Position numbers and translations under genes: made by a program
The notes under the pieces: model-generated
Told to the model about the DNA's origin: nothing
What the model saw: the letters and a program-made list of their open reading frames with translations, nothing else
Database searches by the model: none
Shown here: positions 55,673-63,161 of the stretch, piece after piece
Layout: every line of letters begins with the position of its first letter
Numbering within the stretch: position 1 is the stretch's first letter
Assembly (NCBI GenBank): GCA_036384915.1
Contig: DASVLJ010000047.1
Span: 23,632-87,631, forward strand
Reading direction: 5' to 3'
Source of the DNA: PKWO01 sp036384915
GTDB lineage: Bacteria > Pseudomonadota > Gammaproteobacteria > Burkholderiales > Burkholderiaceae_D
DNA length: 64,000 nt

Positions 55673-55983
55673 GACTTCGCGCCTTTACTTAACCAGATGC
55701 AATTAAAAAGTGACAAGAAACAAAACCGTTCGCAATACGCAATCACATGTGTATTGCATTAGAGCAACTTACAGGAGCAGGACTGCAGAAGTTCAGCGAA
55801 AAAGACTTCGCCGGGCATGCCGCTCGGGAATATATCCTTGCGGCGCGAAAATTGTTTAGGGCAAAATTGAAAAATATTTTGTAACAGGAGCGATTTCTTG
55901 CCTGGATGCACACCATTTCGGACCAAAAGTGCGGGAAATATTAGTAATTTAATAAGTTTCGACTTGGAATTTTACAGAGAAGC
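55673..55983 (-). promoter_or_regulatory. Upstream region of the giant gene
   Basis: This 311-bp AT-rich gap must hold the start signals of the giant gene unless it is cotranscribed with the gene upstream. An AAAGG Shine-Dalgarno lies at 55682-55686. An inverted repeat GCAATAC (55732-55738) / GTATTGC (55751-55757) encloses the palindrome CACATGTG (55744-55751) and could be an operator. I see no convincing -35/-10 pair. Confidence 0.35.
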
Positions 55984-56742
55984 TCAGCCTTTCCGCTGAG
56001 AACGCACTTCCAGCAAGGTTTGTTTCAGTTGGCTCAGTTGCGTTTCGAAGCGCGCATCAAATCTGCCGTGATTAGTTTTCAATATGCAACCGCCCAGTTC
56101 GATAGAGTAATCGGCGACCCACGAGATATTTTTACCTGAGGGCAATATCAGATTGAGTCCGCACATATCTTTCAGCATCGCAAGATCCGTAGGGTGCAAG
56201 CGAACCTGCAGCAACTCTTGTTTTTGCACCTGCGCAGCCGCATGCCGAATTTGGGCCTTGACCGATTCCTGATCGACGGCAGCGGCTCCCAGCATCTTGC
56301 AAAGCGCCTCCATGGTGATTGCCAAGGCGATGTCTTCGAGGTCCTCGATACCTGTGTTCAGCGAAGCCTCCAGCTTGCCCATGATCGAACGCAAGCGGTC
56401 CAGGTCAGATGCAACTGTCTGGCGCAACTCGTCGTGTGCGGCTTGGCGCCCCTCTTGCAGTCCGCGTTGCCGGCCCAATTCGCGGGCCGCTTCGGCTTCC
56501 GCCTTGAATTGCCCAAGCACAGATTGCTTGGCTTTCTCGAAGAGCGCTTGAAGCTGCTGCTGGTTCTCGGCAGGCAATTTCGCAGCCCCTGCTTCGCCGG
56601 TATCCGTCACCGACCGTTGGGCGCTCGATGTTTGTGCCTGTGCATGGTCCGACAGCTCGAATTGTTCCGCTGGATCGGTGCCAGGCCGCGCCAATTTACG
56701 CTTGTTCGAGGAGATTTTAGCGTTGCGAATGATGCTTGCCAT
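55984..56742 (-). CDS. FliH/SctL-family protein (flagellar or type III secretion stator/ATPase regulator)
   Basis: 252 residues. The N-terminal ~60 residues are polar and disordered-looking. Residues about 65-110 form a long charged helix with GRQRGLQEGRQ, a glycine-spaced helix typical of FliH. The C-terminal third carries the family pattern VRLHPTDLAMLKD, SWVADYSIELGGCIL and TNHGRFDARFETQLSQL. FliH/SctL proteins bind and restrain the FliI/SctN ATPase at the base of the export apparatus. No other flagellar or T3SS gene is in the window, so it is an orphan here. It lies 311 bp upstream of the giant gene on the same strand. No strong Shine-Dalgarno precedes the ATG. Confidence 0.8.
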   Translation of the reverse strand: MASIIRNAKISSNKRKLARPGTDPAEQFELSDHAQAQTSSAQRSVTDTGEAGAAKLPAENQQQLQALFEKAKQSVLGQFKAEAEAARELGRQRGLQEGRQAAHDELRQTVASDLDRLRSIMGKLEASLNTGIEDLEDIALAITMEALCKMLGAAAVDQESVKAQIRHAAAQVQKQELLQVRLHPTDLAMLKDMCGLNLILPSGKNISWVADYSIELGGCILKTNHGRFDARFETQLSQLKQTLLEVRSQRKG

Positions 56743-57053
56743 GGCGGAGTGAATTCGGTCTTTCGATGAATAGTTGTCTGCAAAGGATACCGCAACCGGG
56801 CGTGGCTAAGCCAAACTGGACCCGGATCCAGCCGAATTGGTCATATATCCCAAAGCATTCGCAACAACGTGATGCTAGGCGCGGGTGTCGCAGCTTAAAG
56901 GACTACAAATGTCGTAGTTTTCACACTTTTGCCGCCGGTGGCTCGGGCGCTGCTGCCGACCTCATTATTTCAGTTCGGTAGAGCCTCAAAAATGATCGGG
57001 CGACTTCGTTGTCACGACAGCGCAGCCATGCATGGTATTCGCCCGGCGGCACG

Positions 57054-57170
57054 ATGGCCAACAGCCAATGGCAAAACCAGAGCGACGTGCGCCACCTGGT
57101 GTCAAAGATGCTGGTGGATTTCACCCACTTGCTGGGTGACCTGGAGACGCGGAGCCGGGATTTTTGTTGA
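57054..57170 (+). CDS. Possible small ORF, 38 residues
   Basis: In the gap 56743-57188 the frame starting at ATG 57054 encodes a short helical-looking peptide (NQSDVRHLVSKMLVDFTHLL, then GDLETRSRDFC). The frame is open upstream from 56982, so it could be the tail of a decayed gene. No Shine-Dalgarno or homologue is recognised. The remainder of the gap shows nothing I can assign. Confidence 0.25.
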   Translation: MANSQWQNQSDVRHLVSKMLVDFTHLLGDLETRSRDFC

Positions 57171-57188
57171 GGAGAAGATGCCGCGACG

Positions 57189-57419
57189 TCAAAACGGTCG
57201 CAGCAGGTCGATCAATTCGGCGCCCACGGCCTGAGAAAGTCGTTCTGCAACGTTCATCGAGACATTTCGCTTCCCGCTTTCGACCTGACTTAAAAACGTC
57301 TGGCTGATTTCCGCTTCGGCCGCCACGTCTTCCTGACTGAGCCCTTTTTCGGTGCGAATCACGCGCAAATTGTGCGCAAATCGCGCGAGTGCGGATTGCT
57401 TGGCGGGGATTCGGCTCAT
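57189..57419 (-). CDS. XRE-family transcriptional regulator
   Basis: 76 residues from the ATG at 57419; an upstream extension to 57515 is in frame but reads as non-coding and covers the intergenic operator. Almost the whole protein is one Cro/C1-type helix-turn-helix: FAHNLRVIRTEKGLSQEDVA, AEAEISQTFLSQVESGKRN, then VSMNVAERLSQAVG and AELIDLL. The size and single-domain form match self-regulating XRE proteins and restriction-modification C proteins, but no restriction gene is nearby. It is divergent from the lipoprotein gene, with a palindrome between them, so autoregulation and control of that gene are likely. Confidence 0.85.
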   Translation of the reverse strand: MSRIPAKQSALARFAHNLRVIRTEKGLSQEDVAAEAEISQTFLSQVESGKRNVSMNVAERLSQAVGAELIDLLRPF

Positions 57420-57457
57420 GGGCGTGTAGCTTTGCCCATGTGGTTGTGGTAGTCTAT

Positions 57458-57469
57458 TAACTATAGTTA
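57458..57469. promoter_or_regulatory. 12-bp palindrome, candidate operator of the XRE regulator
   Basis: TAACTATAGTTA is a perfect palindrome located 39 bp upstream of the regulator start and 113 bp upstream of the divergent lipoprotein gene. TTGACA (57474-57479) next to it on the plus strand could be a -35 element of the lipoprotein promoter, though the matching -10 is poor. Confidence 0.45.
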
Positions 57470-57581
57470 CTAATTGACACCTTTCCCGGCGAAAGCCATT
57501 CAATTTCCCGGCCAAGGTAGGGATAGCTGCGTCCCGAAAGCAGCTCGAATCGCCTCGTCCAAAACGGAACCCTTTACGCCG

Positions 57582-57935
57582 ATGACTTTGAAAAAAATCC
57601 TCGTGGCGCTGCTGGCAGCGTTCTTATCGGCCTGCGGCCACCCGGGTTCCGAATACGTTGGGAAGTGGCAAACAGACGACGGCAAGCATATTTGCGAAAT
57701 TTCCCAGAACGGCGAGAGCCTCCTCCTGAAATTGACCGACCCGGCCTACAAAGGCACGTTCATCAGCCAGGCCGGTACAACGACGACGGCGACATTCGCC
57801 GGCACCGTCAAGGACGGCGTGCTGAAGATCGACGGCCCGCTCGGCACGATCGGCATTCCTTACGTCAAAGCCGACGACAAACTGCTGTTCCCCAACTTCA
57901 TGGGTGGCAACCTCGAGTACAAGCGGGTGAAATAG
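57582..57935 (+). CDS. Small lipoprotein, function unknown
   Basis: 117 residues from the ATG at 57582; the frame extends to 57474 upstream, but only this ATG gives a proper signal. KKILVALLAAFLSAC ends in a lipobox (LSAC, Cys19), so the product should be lipidated. The mature part is a strand-rich small domain (YVGKWQTDDG, HICEISQNGESLLL, TATFAGTVKDGVLKI) that resembles lipocalin-like stress lipoproteins in outline. Gly20 after the Cys argues for outer-membrane sorting (no Asp at +2). It is followed at 18 bp by the next gene, so they may be cotranscribed. Confidence 0.75.
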   Translation: MTLKKILVALLAAFLSACGHPGSEYVGKWQTDDGKHICEISQNGESLLLKLTDPAYKGTFISQAGTTTTATFAGTVKDGVLKIDGPLGTIGIPYVKADDKLLFPNFMGGNLEYKRVK

Positions 57936-57953
57936 TTCTGCCGAAGACTGACC

Positions 57954-58193
57954 ATGAACACGATTCAAGGACTGAAAAAGAAGTCCACCGAGCTCTATTG
58001 CACTCTGGTGCAGGCAATGGACGAATTTTCCGAGGCCAATCCCGACATGCCGGTCGAATTCTTCCAGGCCGAGCTTGGCAAGTTGTTCGTGCAGTTGTCG
58101 TTGAGGGTTTCCGATCAGTCGGAGACGCTGCGCCTGATCGACGGCATTCGGGATGTGGTGATCACTCTCCGTCCTCAGGCGATGATCAATTAA
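57954..58193 (+). CDS. Small helical protein, function unknown
   Basis: 79 residues, predicted all-helical, acidic-neutral and without signal peptide. It shows heptad-like hydrophobics (LYCTLVQAMDEF, LGKLFVQLSLRV, LRLIDGIRDVVITL). It starts 18 bp after the lipoprotein stop. There is no clear Shine-Dalgarno and no recognised family. Confidence 0.5.
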   Translation: MNTIQGLKKKSTELYCTLVQAMDEFSEANPDMPVEFFQAELGKLFVQLSLRVSDQSETLRLIDGIRDVVITLRPQAMIN

Positions 58194-58210
58194 TCGAGCG
58201 GAGATACCCA

Positions 58211-58264
58211 ATGGGCCTCCTAGGCGCGACCGGCGCGCCGCCCGGCCCCAACGAGGCGCAATAA
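58211..58264 (+). CDS. Possible 17-codon mini-ORF
   Basis: ATG preceded by GCGGAG at about 9 bp encodes MGLLGATGAPPGPNEAQ. It is Gly/Pro-rich and high-GC, so chance is a real possibility. It is listed only because it has a ribosome-binding-like sequence and fills an otherwise empty 176-bp gap. Confidence 0.15.
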   Translation: MGLLGATGAPPGPNEAQ

Positions 58265-58369
58265 ACGGCGGCATTTCTTCCCGCCGAAAATAAAAAATAA
58301 GGGCACCGGCATAGCGGTTTGCCAAAAACTGAGGACCCGCCGGCCTGGCTTGATGATTTAAGGGAGACG

Positions 58370-58693
58370 ATGGATACAATACAATGCCCGAAGTGCAAGG
58401 CGAACGGCATACCTCACCTTTGGCACTACCGACCAGGACTTGGGCTGCTTCGATACATGAAGACGCAGCACATTTGTCGGCTATGTGGCTGCGTCATGTA
58501 CGAAACCGGCGGCCAAATGAATTTTCTTGGCTACCTGGCGCTGTTCATGGGATCGAGCTTGGTCCTGCAAATCCTCAACATTGGATGGCGCAACGAATGG
58601 TGGTGGAAGATCCTGGGATCATGTCTTTACTTGCTCCTTCTCGGATTCTTTGCCTACAAGATCGTCCGCTTTGTCATCAACCTCTTTCGCTGA
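58370..58693 (+). CDS. Small membrane protein with N-terminal zinc ribbon
   Basis: The ATG at 58370 with AGGGAG just upstream is preferred over the longer frame from 58319. The product is 107 residues. CPKC (residues 6-9) and CRLC (about 37-40) form a two-knuckle zinc ribbon with a WHYRPGLGLLRYMKTQHI insert. Two hydrophobic helices follow (FLGYLALFMGSSLVLQIL and ILGSCLYLLLLGFFAYKIV). It is probably an inner-membrane protein with a cytoplasmic ribbon. Function unknown. Confidence 0.7.
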   Translation: MDTIQCPKCKANGIPHLWHYRPGLGLLRYMKTQHICRLCGCVMYETGGQMNFLGYLALFMGSSLVLQILNIGWRNEWWWKILGSCLYLLLLGFFAYKIVRFVINLFR

Positions 58694-58788
58694 AAAAGGA
58701 GGAGTCGAAAGCAAATGCGGAAATCAGGTCGTTGATAACCAACTGGGCACTCTAGCATTCCTGTTGACGTGCCCGTGAAATTCGGATC

Positions 58789-59319
58789 ATGGTCGGTATT
58801 GTTGACAACCAAATTCCCCGTCTGTATGCGTGCTACCTGGATTTCGACGGGGTGTTGCACGATGAAGACGTGCGTCTGGATGCCGGCAGGCGCATCATCT
58901 TGGCCACGCCCGGTCGCCGCCTGTTTGAATGGCAAGAGATTCTGGTCGACCTCTTGGCATGCCATCCTCACGTCAAGATTGTCCTCAGCACATCATGGGT
59001 GCGCGCACGCAGCTTTAGCTACGCCAAACGGCAGCTTGATCCGCGATTGCAGGGGCGCGTGATCGGAGCAACGTTTCACCGACGTTTCATGGATCTGCGC
59101 GACTTCGTTGCGCTGCCGCGCGGCATGCAGATTTGGGGCGACGTTCTTCGCCGGAATCCGTGGGATTGGTTCGGTGTGGACGACGACGGATTCGGCTGGC
59201 CAGCATGGTGCCGCGACAAACTGGTTTTGACAGATGAAAAACTTGGGCTCAGCGATCCGGCCGTGCAAGGCGACATACGACGTCGACTTCAGATGTGGAG
59301 CGGCATGCCCACCTCCTGA
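58789..59319 (+). CDS. HAD-fold protein, 'Swiss Army Knife'-type HAD domain (first of two)
   Basis: 176 residues. Motif I is LDFDGVLHDED (the nucleophile and acid Asp pair near residue 18), motif II is VLSTSW (Ser/Thr about residue 68) and motif IV is GVDDDGFGWP. The short cap-less layout and the 'FDGVLH...' form match the HAD domain found in RNA-repair 'Swiss Army Knife' proteins and in stand-alone relatives of unknown substrate. The second gene 59 bp downstream is a paralogue. The phosphohydrolase fold is confident; the substrate is unknown. Confidence 0.75.
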   Translation: MVGIVDNQIPRLYACYLDFDGVLHDEDVRLDAGRRIILATPGRRLFEWQEILVDLLACHPHVKIVLSTSWVRARSFSYAKRQLDPRLQGRVIGATFHRRFMDLRDFVALPRGMQIWGDVLRRNPWDWFGVDDDGFGWPAWCRDKLVLTDEKLGLSDPAVQGDIRRRLQMWSGMPTS

Positions 59320-59378
59320 AAGCCATACATCTGCTATCCGATATACTGTTTTCCATGTAGAGTCACACTCACGCGAGA

Positions 59379-59855
59379 ATGAAACCGTCCCCCTCCGTCT
59401 TCCTCGACTTCGATGGCGTGCTGCACCACGCGAATGAAGATCTGCCCGATTCCGTCGAGGCTCTGCGCGCCAATCCGCGGCTGTTTCAATGGCTTCCGCA
59501 TCTCGCCGAAGCCCTCGCTCCGCACCCGTGCGTTCGGATCATCATCAGCTCAAACTGGCGCCGGTGGTTCGACGACGCCAGCCTACGGCTGCTGCTAGGC
59601 GACCTCGGCTCTCGCTTCGACGGCGTGGTCGCCACAATGGGTCACTCACGGGTAGAGGAAATCTGGATGGAAATCCATAAGCGGCGTCTGGAACGATGGC
59701 TGGCGATCGACGATCATGATTCGGTGCACGCCGTTGCACGCCGCGACAAGCGCTTTATCGCATGCCACCCAGAGTTCGGGCTAAGCTCGGCGAATACGCA
59801 GGCAGACTTGCGCTCAAAGCTGCTGACGATTTTCGGAAAAACTGGCAGTGACTAA
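59379..59855 (+). CDS. HAD-fold protein, 'Swiss Army Knife'-type HAD domain (second of two)
   Basis: 158 residues. Motif I is VFLDFDGVLHH (Asp pair about residues 10-12), motif II is IIISSNWRRW and motif IV is AIDDHDS. It follows its paralogue in tandem and has the same order and the same ending (CHPEFGLSSANTQADLRSKL versus LTDEKLGLSDPAVQGDIRRRL). A duplication followed by divergence is the simplest explanation. It is the last host-like gene before the transposon end. Confidence 0.75.
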   Translation: MKPSPSVFLDFDGVLHHANEDLPDSVEALRANPRLFQWLPHLAEALAPHPCVRIIISSNWRRWFDDASLRLLLGDLGSRFDGVVATMGHSRVEEIWMEIHKRRLERWLAIDDHDSVHAVARRDKRFIACHPEFGLSSANTQADLRSKLLTIFGKTGSD

Positions 59856-60023
59856 TTCGGTGCCGGTCGCATTATCAGAATTCACTTCGAGGCCGATTCA
59901 ATTTGGCACCAAACCTGGTTGGAGTGATTGATATTCAAAAATCCCGTAACGTCTCCGCAACGTTTACAATCTCGAAGCATGCACTATAGTTTTTAGAGTC
60001 TGCCACGGTCGGCGCAGGGTAAA

Positions 60024-60114
60024 TGTCCCACAAATTTATACACTTTGCCTTCGATTTCCACAACTCTGCACACCTTGCCTTCGAATTCCACAAATTTATA
60101 CACCTTGCCTCCGA
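60024..60114. repeat. Tn7-like transposon end: TGT terminus with three 30-bp direct repeats
   Basis: Three direct repeats start at 60028, 60058 and 60088, exactly 30 bp apart. They share CCACAA......A.ACAC.TTGCCTTCGA (copies 1 and 3 both read CCACAAATTTATACAC with at most one change). TGT at 60024-60026 sits 4 bp before the first copy. TGT termini with tandem ~20-30-bp TnsB-binding repeats just upstream of tnsA are the arrangement of Tn7-like right ends. The bases GTAAA before the TGT would be one half of a 5-bp target duplication. Otherwise 59856-60023 shows nothing I can assign. Confidence 0.55.
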
Positions 60115-60227
60115 CTTAGCCGGTCGCCGAGATCATTGCGATCCACCTGAGCATAGCAAATGCCTGCGTTGGGCAAGATCCGCACGGCGCATTGGAACTA
60201 GACGGGGCTTTTACAAGCAAATACAGC

Positions 60228-60263
60228 AATGCGACTCGCGTTTTAAATAACGCAGGTCGCATT
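60228..60263 (+). terminator. Long hairpin between transposon end and tnsA-like gene
   Basis: AATGCGAC-TCG-CGTT (60228-60242) pairs with AACG-CAG-GTCGCATT (60249-60263) around a TTAAAT loop. TTTGCCTTTTT follows, which fits an intrinsic terminator insulating the transposon from outside transcription. A second small inverted repeat, TGGGGC/GCCCCA (60429-60434 and 60441-60446), lies close to the tnsA start and could be regulatory. Confidence 0.4.
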
Positions 60264-60464
60264 TGCCTTTTTCAAACGGGAACCATTTAAGGAGGGACTT
60301 GCTATGACTTGACCACGCTCGCAGAACGCTCGTTTGCTGCAACAAACGACGCTCTCTTTCCAACAGAACGCACAATGATTATGCGCTATCGAATAGGCAT
60401 GGTCAAGGTAATTGTGCGCCGAAAATTTTGGGGCTAGTTGGCCCCATCTTGACTTGGGCACATC

Positions 60465-61181
60465 ATGGAACATTCATTTTTCTCGCTACCGGTACAAACG
60501 GATCTTGCAAGGCGGGTGGCACCTTTCGACTCTCTGCAGCAACCGGCCGCAAATAGATCCAGCATTTGGTTTTTTGATTCCCCAAAAAATGACACGCGTC
60601 TGACGATCAACACGAACCTGGCATTCATGCACAGCGTGCTTCTCGAGGGCGACGTAAGCGTTGCCGGATACGATATCCATCCTCCTCCGCGCAGCTTCGA
60701 CAGCAACGGGAAAGAAATTCAAATCAAGGTTGACGCAATCGTCTACCGGCATGGAGGTGGCGTCGAGTGGTGGAACTTCCGCTGGAACCAGAAACGTTCA
60801 GGCAAGCGCAAAGCTCACGCCGCTGAACACGATCCAGAAAACGTGTCCGAATGCGCTGCGCACAAGACCGGCGCCACCTATGTCGTAAAAACCGAACGCG
60901 ACTTGCTCGGGAAGGAAATCCTGTTTGACAACTGGCTCACGCTTTGTGCCGCCATCACGCGATGCAGGGGGCATTTTCTAGGGCGCGAAGCCGAGGAATT
61001 TGCTCGACGCCTATCGCTCCAGCATTCGGTCACGCTGGGGAATCTCCTAGCGATTCCGAAAATTGATGTCGCACTAATGCTTGCCGTAGTCGCGACCTCC
61101 TTGCAGCGAGGCACAACACGAACGAATCTTCACTCGCAGTTAGTCGGGCCGATGTCGTTGCTATCGAGGGTGGCATCATGA
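60465..61181 (+). CDS. TnsA-like transposon endonuclease, catalytic Lys apparently missing
   Basis: 238 residues directly before tnsB- and tnsC-like genes. The N-terminal half follows the TnsA nuclease pattern: an acidic residue in SVLLEGDVSVAGYDIHPPP (Glu61), then IKVDAIVYRHGGG (Asp90), then the strand normally ending in E/Q-x-K, here VEWWNFRW, in which Trp replaces the lysine. TnsA cuts the 5' ends so that the element moves by cut and paste. Loss of the lysine would favour cointegrates, unless a shifted Lys (NQK) substitutes. The C-terminal part (about 150-238) is helical and could contact TnsC. Its stop overlaps the tnsB start by 4 bp. The family call rests on position and these residues. 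Confidence 0.6.
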   Translation: MEHSFFSLPVQTDLARRVAPFDSLQQPAANRSSIWFFDSPKNDTRLTINTNLAFMHSVLLEGDVSVAGYDIHPPPRSFDSNGKEIQIKVDAIVYRHGGGVEWWNFRWNQKRSGKRKAHAAEHDPENVSECAAHKTGATYVVKTERDLLGKEILFDNWLTLCAAITRCRGHFLGREAEEFARRLSLQHSVTLGNLLAIPKIDVALMLAVVATSLQRGTTRTNLHSQLVGPMSLLSRVAS

Positions 61182-63148
61182 GCCGCGGCGCACGTCGGAA
61201 ACGCATTCCGCCAGCTTATCAAGACATCGGAGCGTGGCCTTGCCCGGATACATCGTGCTTAACGCGCGACGAACAAACTGCATTCCTGCGAAAGAAGCAT
61301 GCGATGGAAATGTATGCCATCGGCGCGACTTACAGCGAAATCGCGAAGTCAACTGGAATCTGGAAATCCGATCTGTATCGAATGCTCGCTCGTTGTCTGA
61401 GCTTCGGGCCCAACGGTCAGATATTCGGATTCTTTGCCCTGTTGCGCGGGACTAGGACGGGAACTTATCGTCGAGAAAAGGAGGTGCGCCATCAGCCTGG
61501 TAGCGGGTCAGGCGGCTGCTCCGGCGCGCTCTCGCTGTTATTTGAACGCTACCCGGAAATTGAAGAGATGGTTATCCACGGATACCGCAACGATGAGAAA
61601 GGAGCGATGCCGGAGTCTCGTCCACCCGTCATTGCTATACACGACGCATTCAAAAAAGCCTTACGAAAACTCGGGTTGACCGACAACGATTGGCCGTTCA
61701 ACACGGAAAATTGTGGCTACAAGTCCTTGCACAACTATTTGTGCAGTCTGCGAAACGACGATCCGCAGGGAACGGCGCAAGCTCGATCAGGAACCGAAGC
61801 CGCCCGTCGCGGCGCCGTCGGAACAGGAATCCCTTCCATCTTGCCGTCGCTTCGACCGTGTGGCTGTATGCAACTCGATTTCCATAAAGTCGATGCGGCA
61901 TCAATTTTTGTACTGATAAATGACCACGGGGAGGAACTAGAAATACCTGTATCAAGATGGCACTTTGGCCTGTTGATCGACGAGGCCAAAGGCGCTGTCA
62001 TGGGTTTTAGCGTTGTGTTCGATCTGAACCCCAGTGGCGACGACACGCTCGAAATCGTCTGTAGTGCTTTGTCGTCACGAGATCGCCAGTTCACCAGCAT
62101 TCATGCCGCCGAACATGGTGCCGTGCTGATCAATCAACTTCTACCTGAGCTCGAGTATCAAGGTTTCAGCGTATTGAAGGTTGACCGTGCCTGGGCGAAT
62201 GCAGCGCACGAGGTCGTCAACAACATCATCGACATCGTCGGATGTGCCGTCAACTTTGGTCCCTCGAGGGCATGGTGGTGTCGCCACCTGATCGAGCAGA
62301 TATTCGGCGAATTGACGCGGCGTGGGCTTCAACGCCTGCCATCCTCGCACGGCAAAGGGCCGAGCGACTCGCGCATTAATGACCCTAACGCCCAAGCGAT
62401 TAAATTTCGTATTGAGGTTCACGACTTGATAGGTGTGTTCCTGAAAGCCGTCCGCGAACACAATCTAAGTGGCACAGAGCGTCTGCAAGGTAGCTCGCCA
62501 CTTGGCAGCCTGAAGGCGGCGCTCGCCAATCCGACCAGTGGACTCTTTTTGCAACCGCTTCCGGCTGACGCTCAAGCACAGCGTCGCTTGATGATGCACG
62601 TCGAAGAAGTGACCGTTCGTGGGAATCTGAATAAGAACATCCGCCCGTATTTCAATTTGGATCGCCACAAGCACACCAATTCCAAGCTCGCAAAAAATTT
62701 CGCGTTGATTGGCAAGACGCTGATTGTCTACGTGGATCGGCGCTTAGCACGGAACGTCTACGCCGTCGTCAAGGAAACAGGTGAGCAGTTAGGGCGAATG
62801 CGCTTGTCGGGGGCATGGGCTAACAGCGATTGCACGTGGCGCTTCCGAAAAATGATGATTAGGTCTGCCCTAGGAAAGCGGTATCGAGGGAATTCGGAGG
62901 ATCCAATGGAAGATATCAAGCAAGAAAAGATGAACCAGCTTAAGGAACGCCCAAAGTCGAGTGCGCGGAAGTCGTCGCGTACCGCGCTAGAAGTTGTTCG
63001 AATCGAAGCCCAACAAAGCAGAGTGGAACATATTCACTTGCCGGCTGACCCTCGCGAATTCGTTTCCGACGCCCCGGCCAGGAGAACGTCGCCGGTAGGA
63101 AAATCGGACCCCTTTGGCGTTAACGCCATTCCACAAATTGACCAGTAA
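61178..63148 (+). CDS. tnsB: TnsB/TniA-like DDE transposase
   Basis: 656 residues. The ATG overlaps the upstream stop (ATGA), with GAGGGTGG upstream. An N-terminal helix-turn-helix is visible (MEMYAIGATYSEIAKSTG, then WKSDLYRMLARC, about residues 43-75). The rve/RNase H-like core has MQLDFHKVDA (Asp234), VLKVDRAWAN (Asp336) and RHLIEQIFGEL (Glu373), giving a complete DDE triad with 36 residues between the last two. The Mu-transposase-type beta-barrel follows (KTLIVYVDRRLARNVYAVV), then a basic Lys/Arg-rich tail (RPKSSARKSSRT) that in TnsB contacts TnsC. It should bind the end repeats and catalyse strand transfer. The gene looks intact. Confidence 0.85.
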   Translation: MSRGARRKRIPPAYQDIGAWPCPDTSCLTRDEQTAFLRKKHAMEMYAIGATYSEIAKSTGIWKSDLYRMLARCLSFGPNGQIFGFFALLRGTRTGTYRREKEVRHQPGSGSGGCSGALSLLFERYPEIEEMVIHGYRNDEKGAMPESRPPVIAIHDAFKKALRKLGLTDNDWPFNTENCGYKSLHNYLCSLRNDDPQGTAQARSGTEAARRGAVGTGIPSILPSLRPCGCMQLDFHKVDAASIFVLINDHGEELEIPVSRWHFGLLIDEAKGAVMGFSVVFDLNPSGDDTLEIVCSALSSRDRQFTSIHAAEHGAVLINQLLPELEYQGFSVLKVDRAWANAAHEVVNNIIDIVGCAVNFGPSRAWWCRHLIEQIFGELTRRGLQRLPSSHGKGPSDSRINDPNAQAIKFRIEVHDLIGVFLKAVREHNLSGTERLQGSSPLGSLKAALANPTSGLFLQPLPADAQAQRRLMMHVEEVTVRGNLNKNIRPYFNLDRHKHTNSKLAKNFALIGKTLIVYVDRRLARNVYAVVKETGEQLGRMRLSGAWANSDCTWRFRKMMIRSALGKRYRGNSEDPMEDIKQEKMNQLKERPKSSARKSSRTALEVVRIEAQQSRVEHIHLPADPREFVSDAPARRTSPVGKSDPFGVNAIPQIDQ

Positions 63149-63161
63149 GGAGAAATATCTC

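Noticed and set aside
53060..55672. Rhs polymorphic toxin
   Set aside because: No RHS core ending (DPxGW) and no C-terminal toxin or immunity gene; the YD block is at the N-terminus of an adhesin.
56194..56769. 191-codon plus-strand ORF opposite the FliH/SctL-like gene
   Set aside because: Antisense shadow. The minus-strand frame carries the clear FliH/SctL pattern.
57189..57419. C protein of a restriction-modification system
   Set aside because: The size and palindrome fit, but no methyltransferase or endonuclease gene is nearby.
57474..57581. N-terminal extension of the lipoprotein gene
   Set aside because: The longer frame would bury the signal peptide and lipobox, which are correctly placed only from the ATG at 57582.
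58266..58300. Hairpin GGCGG/CCGCC as a terminator
   Set aside because: It is followed by an A-rich, not T-rich, tract on the plus strand, and no minus-strand gene ends there.
60028..60114. Three 30-bp repeats as a mini-CRISPR
   Set aside because: The copies are directly adjacent with no spacers, and they sit at the expected end of a Tn7-like element.
60023..60250. 75-codon ORF through the 30-bp repeats
   Set aside because: It is open only because 30 is a multiple of three; the peptide is a repeat artefact and there is no Shine-Dalgarno.
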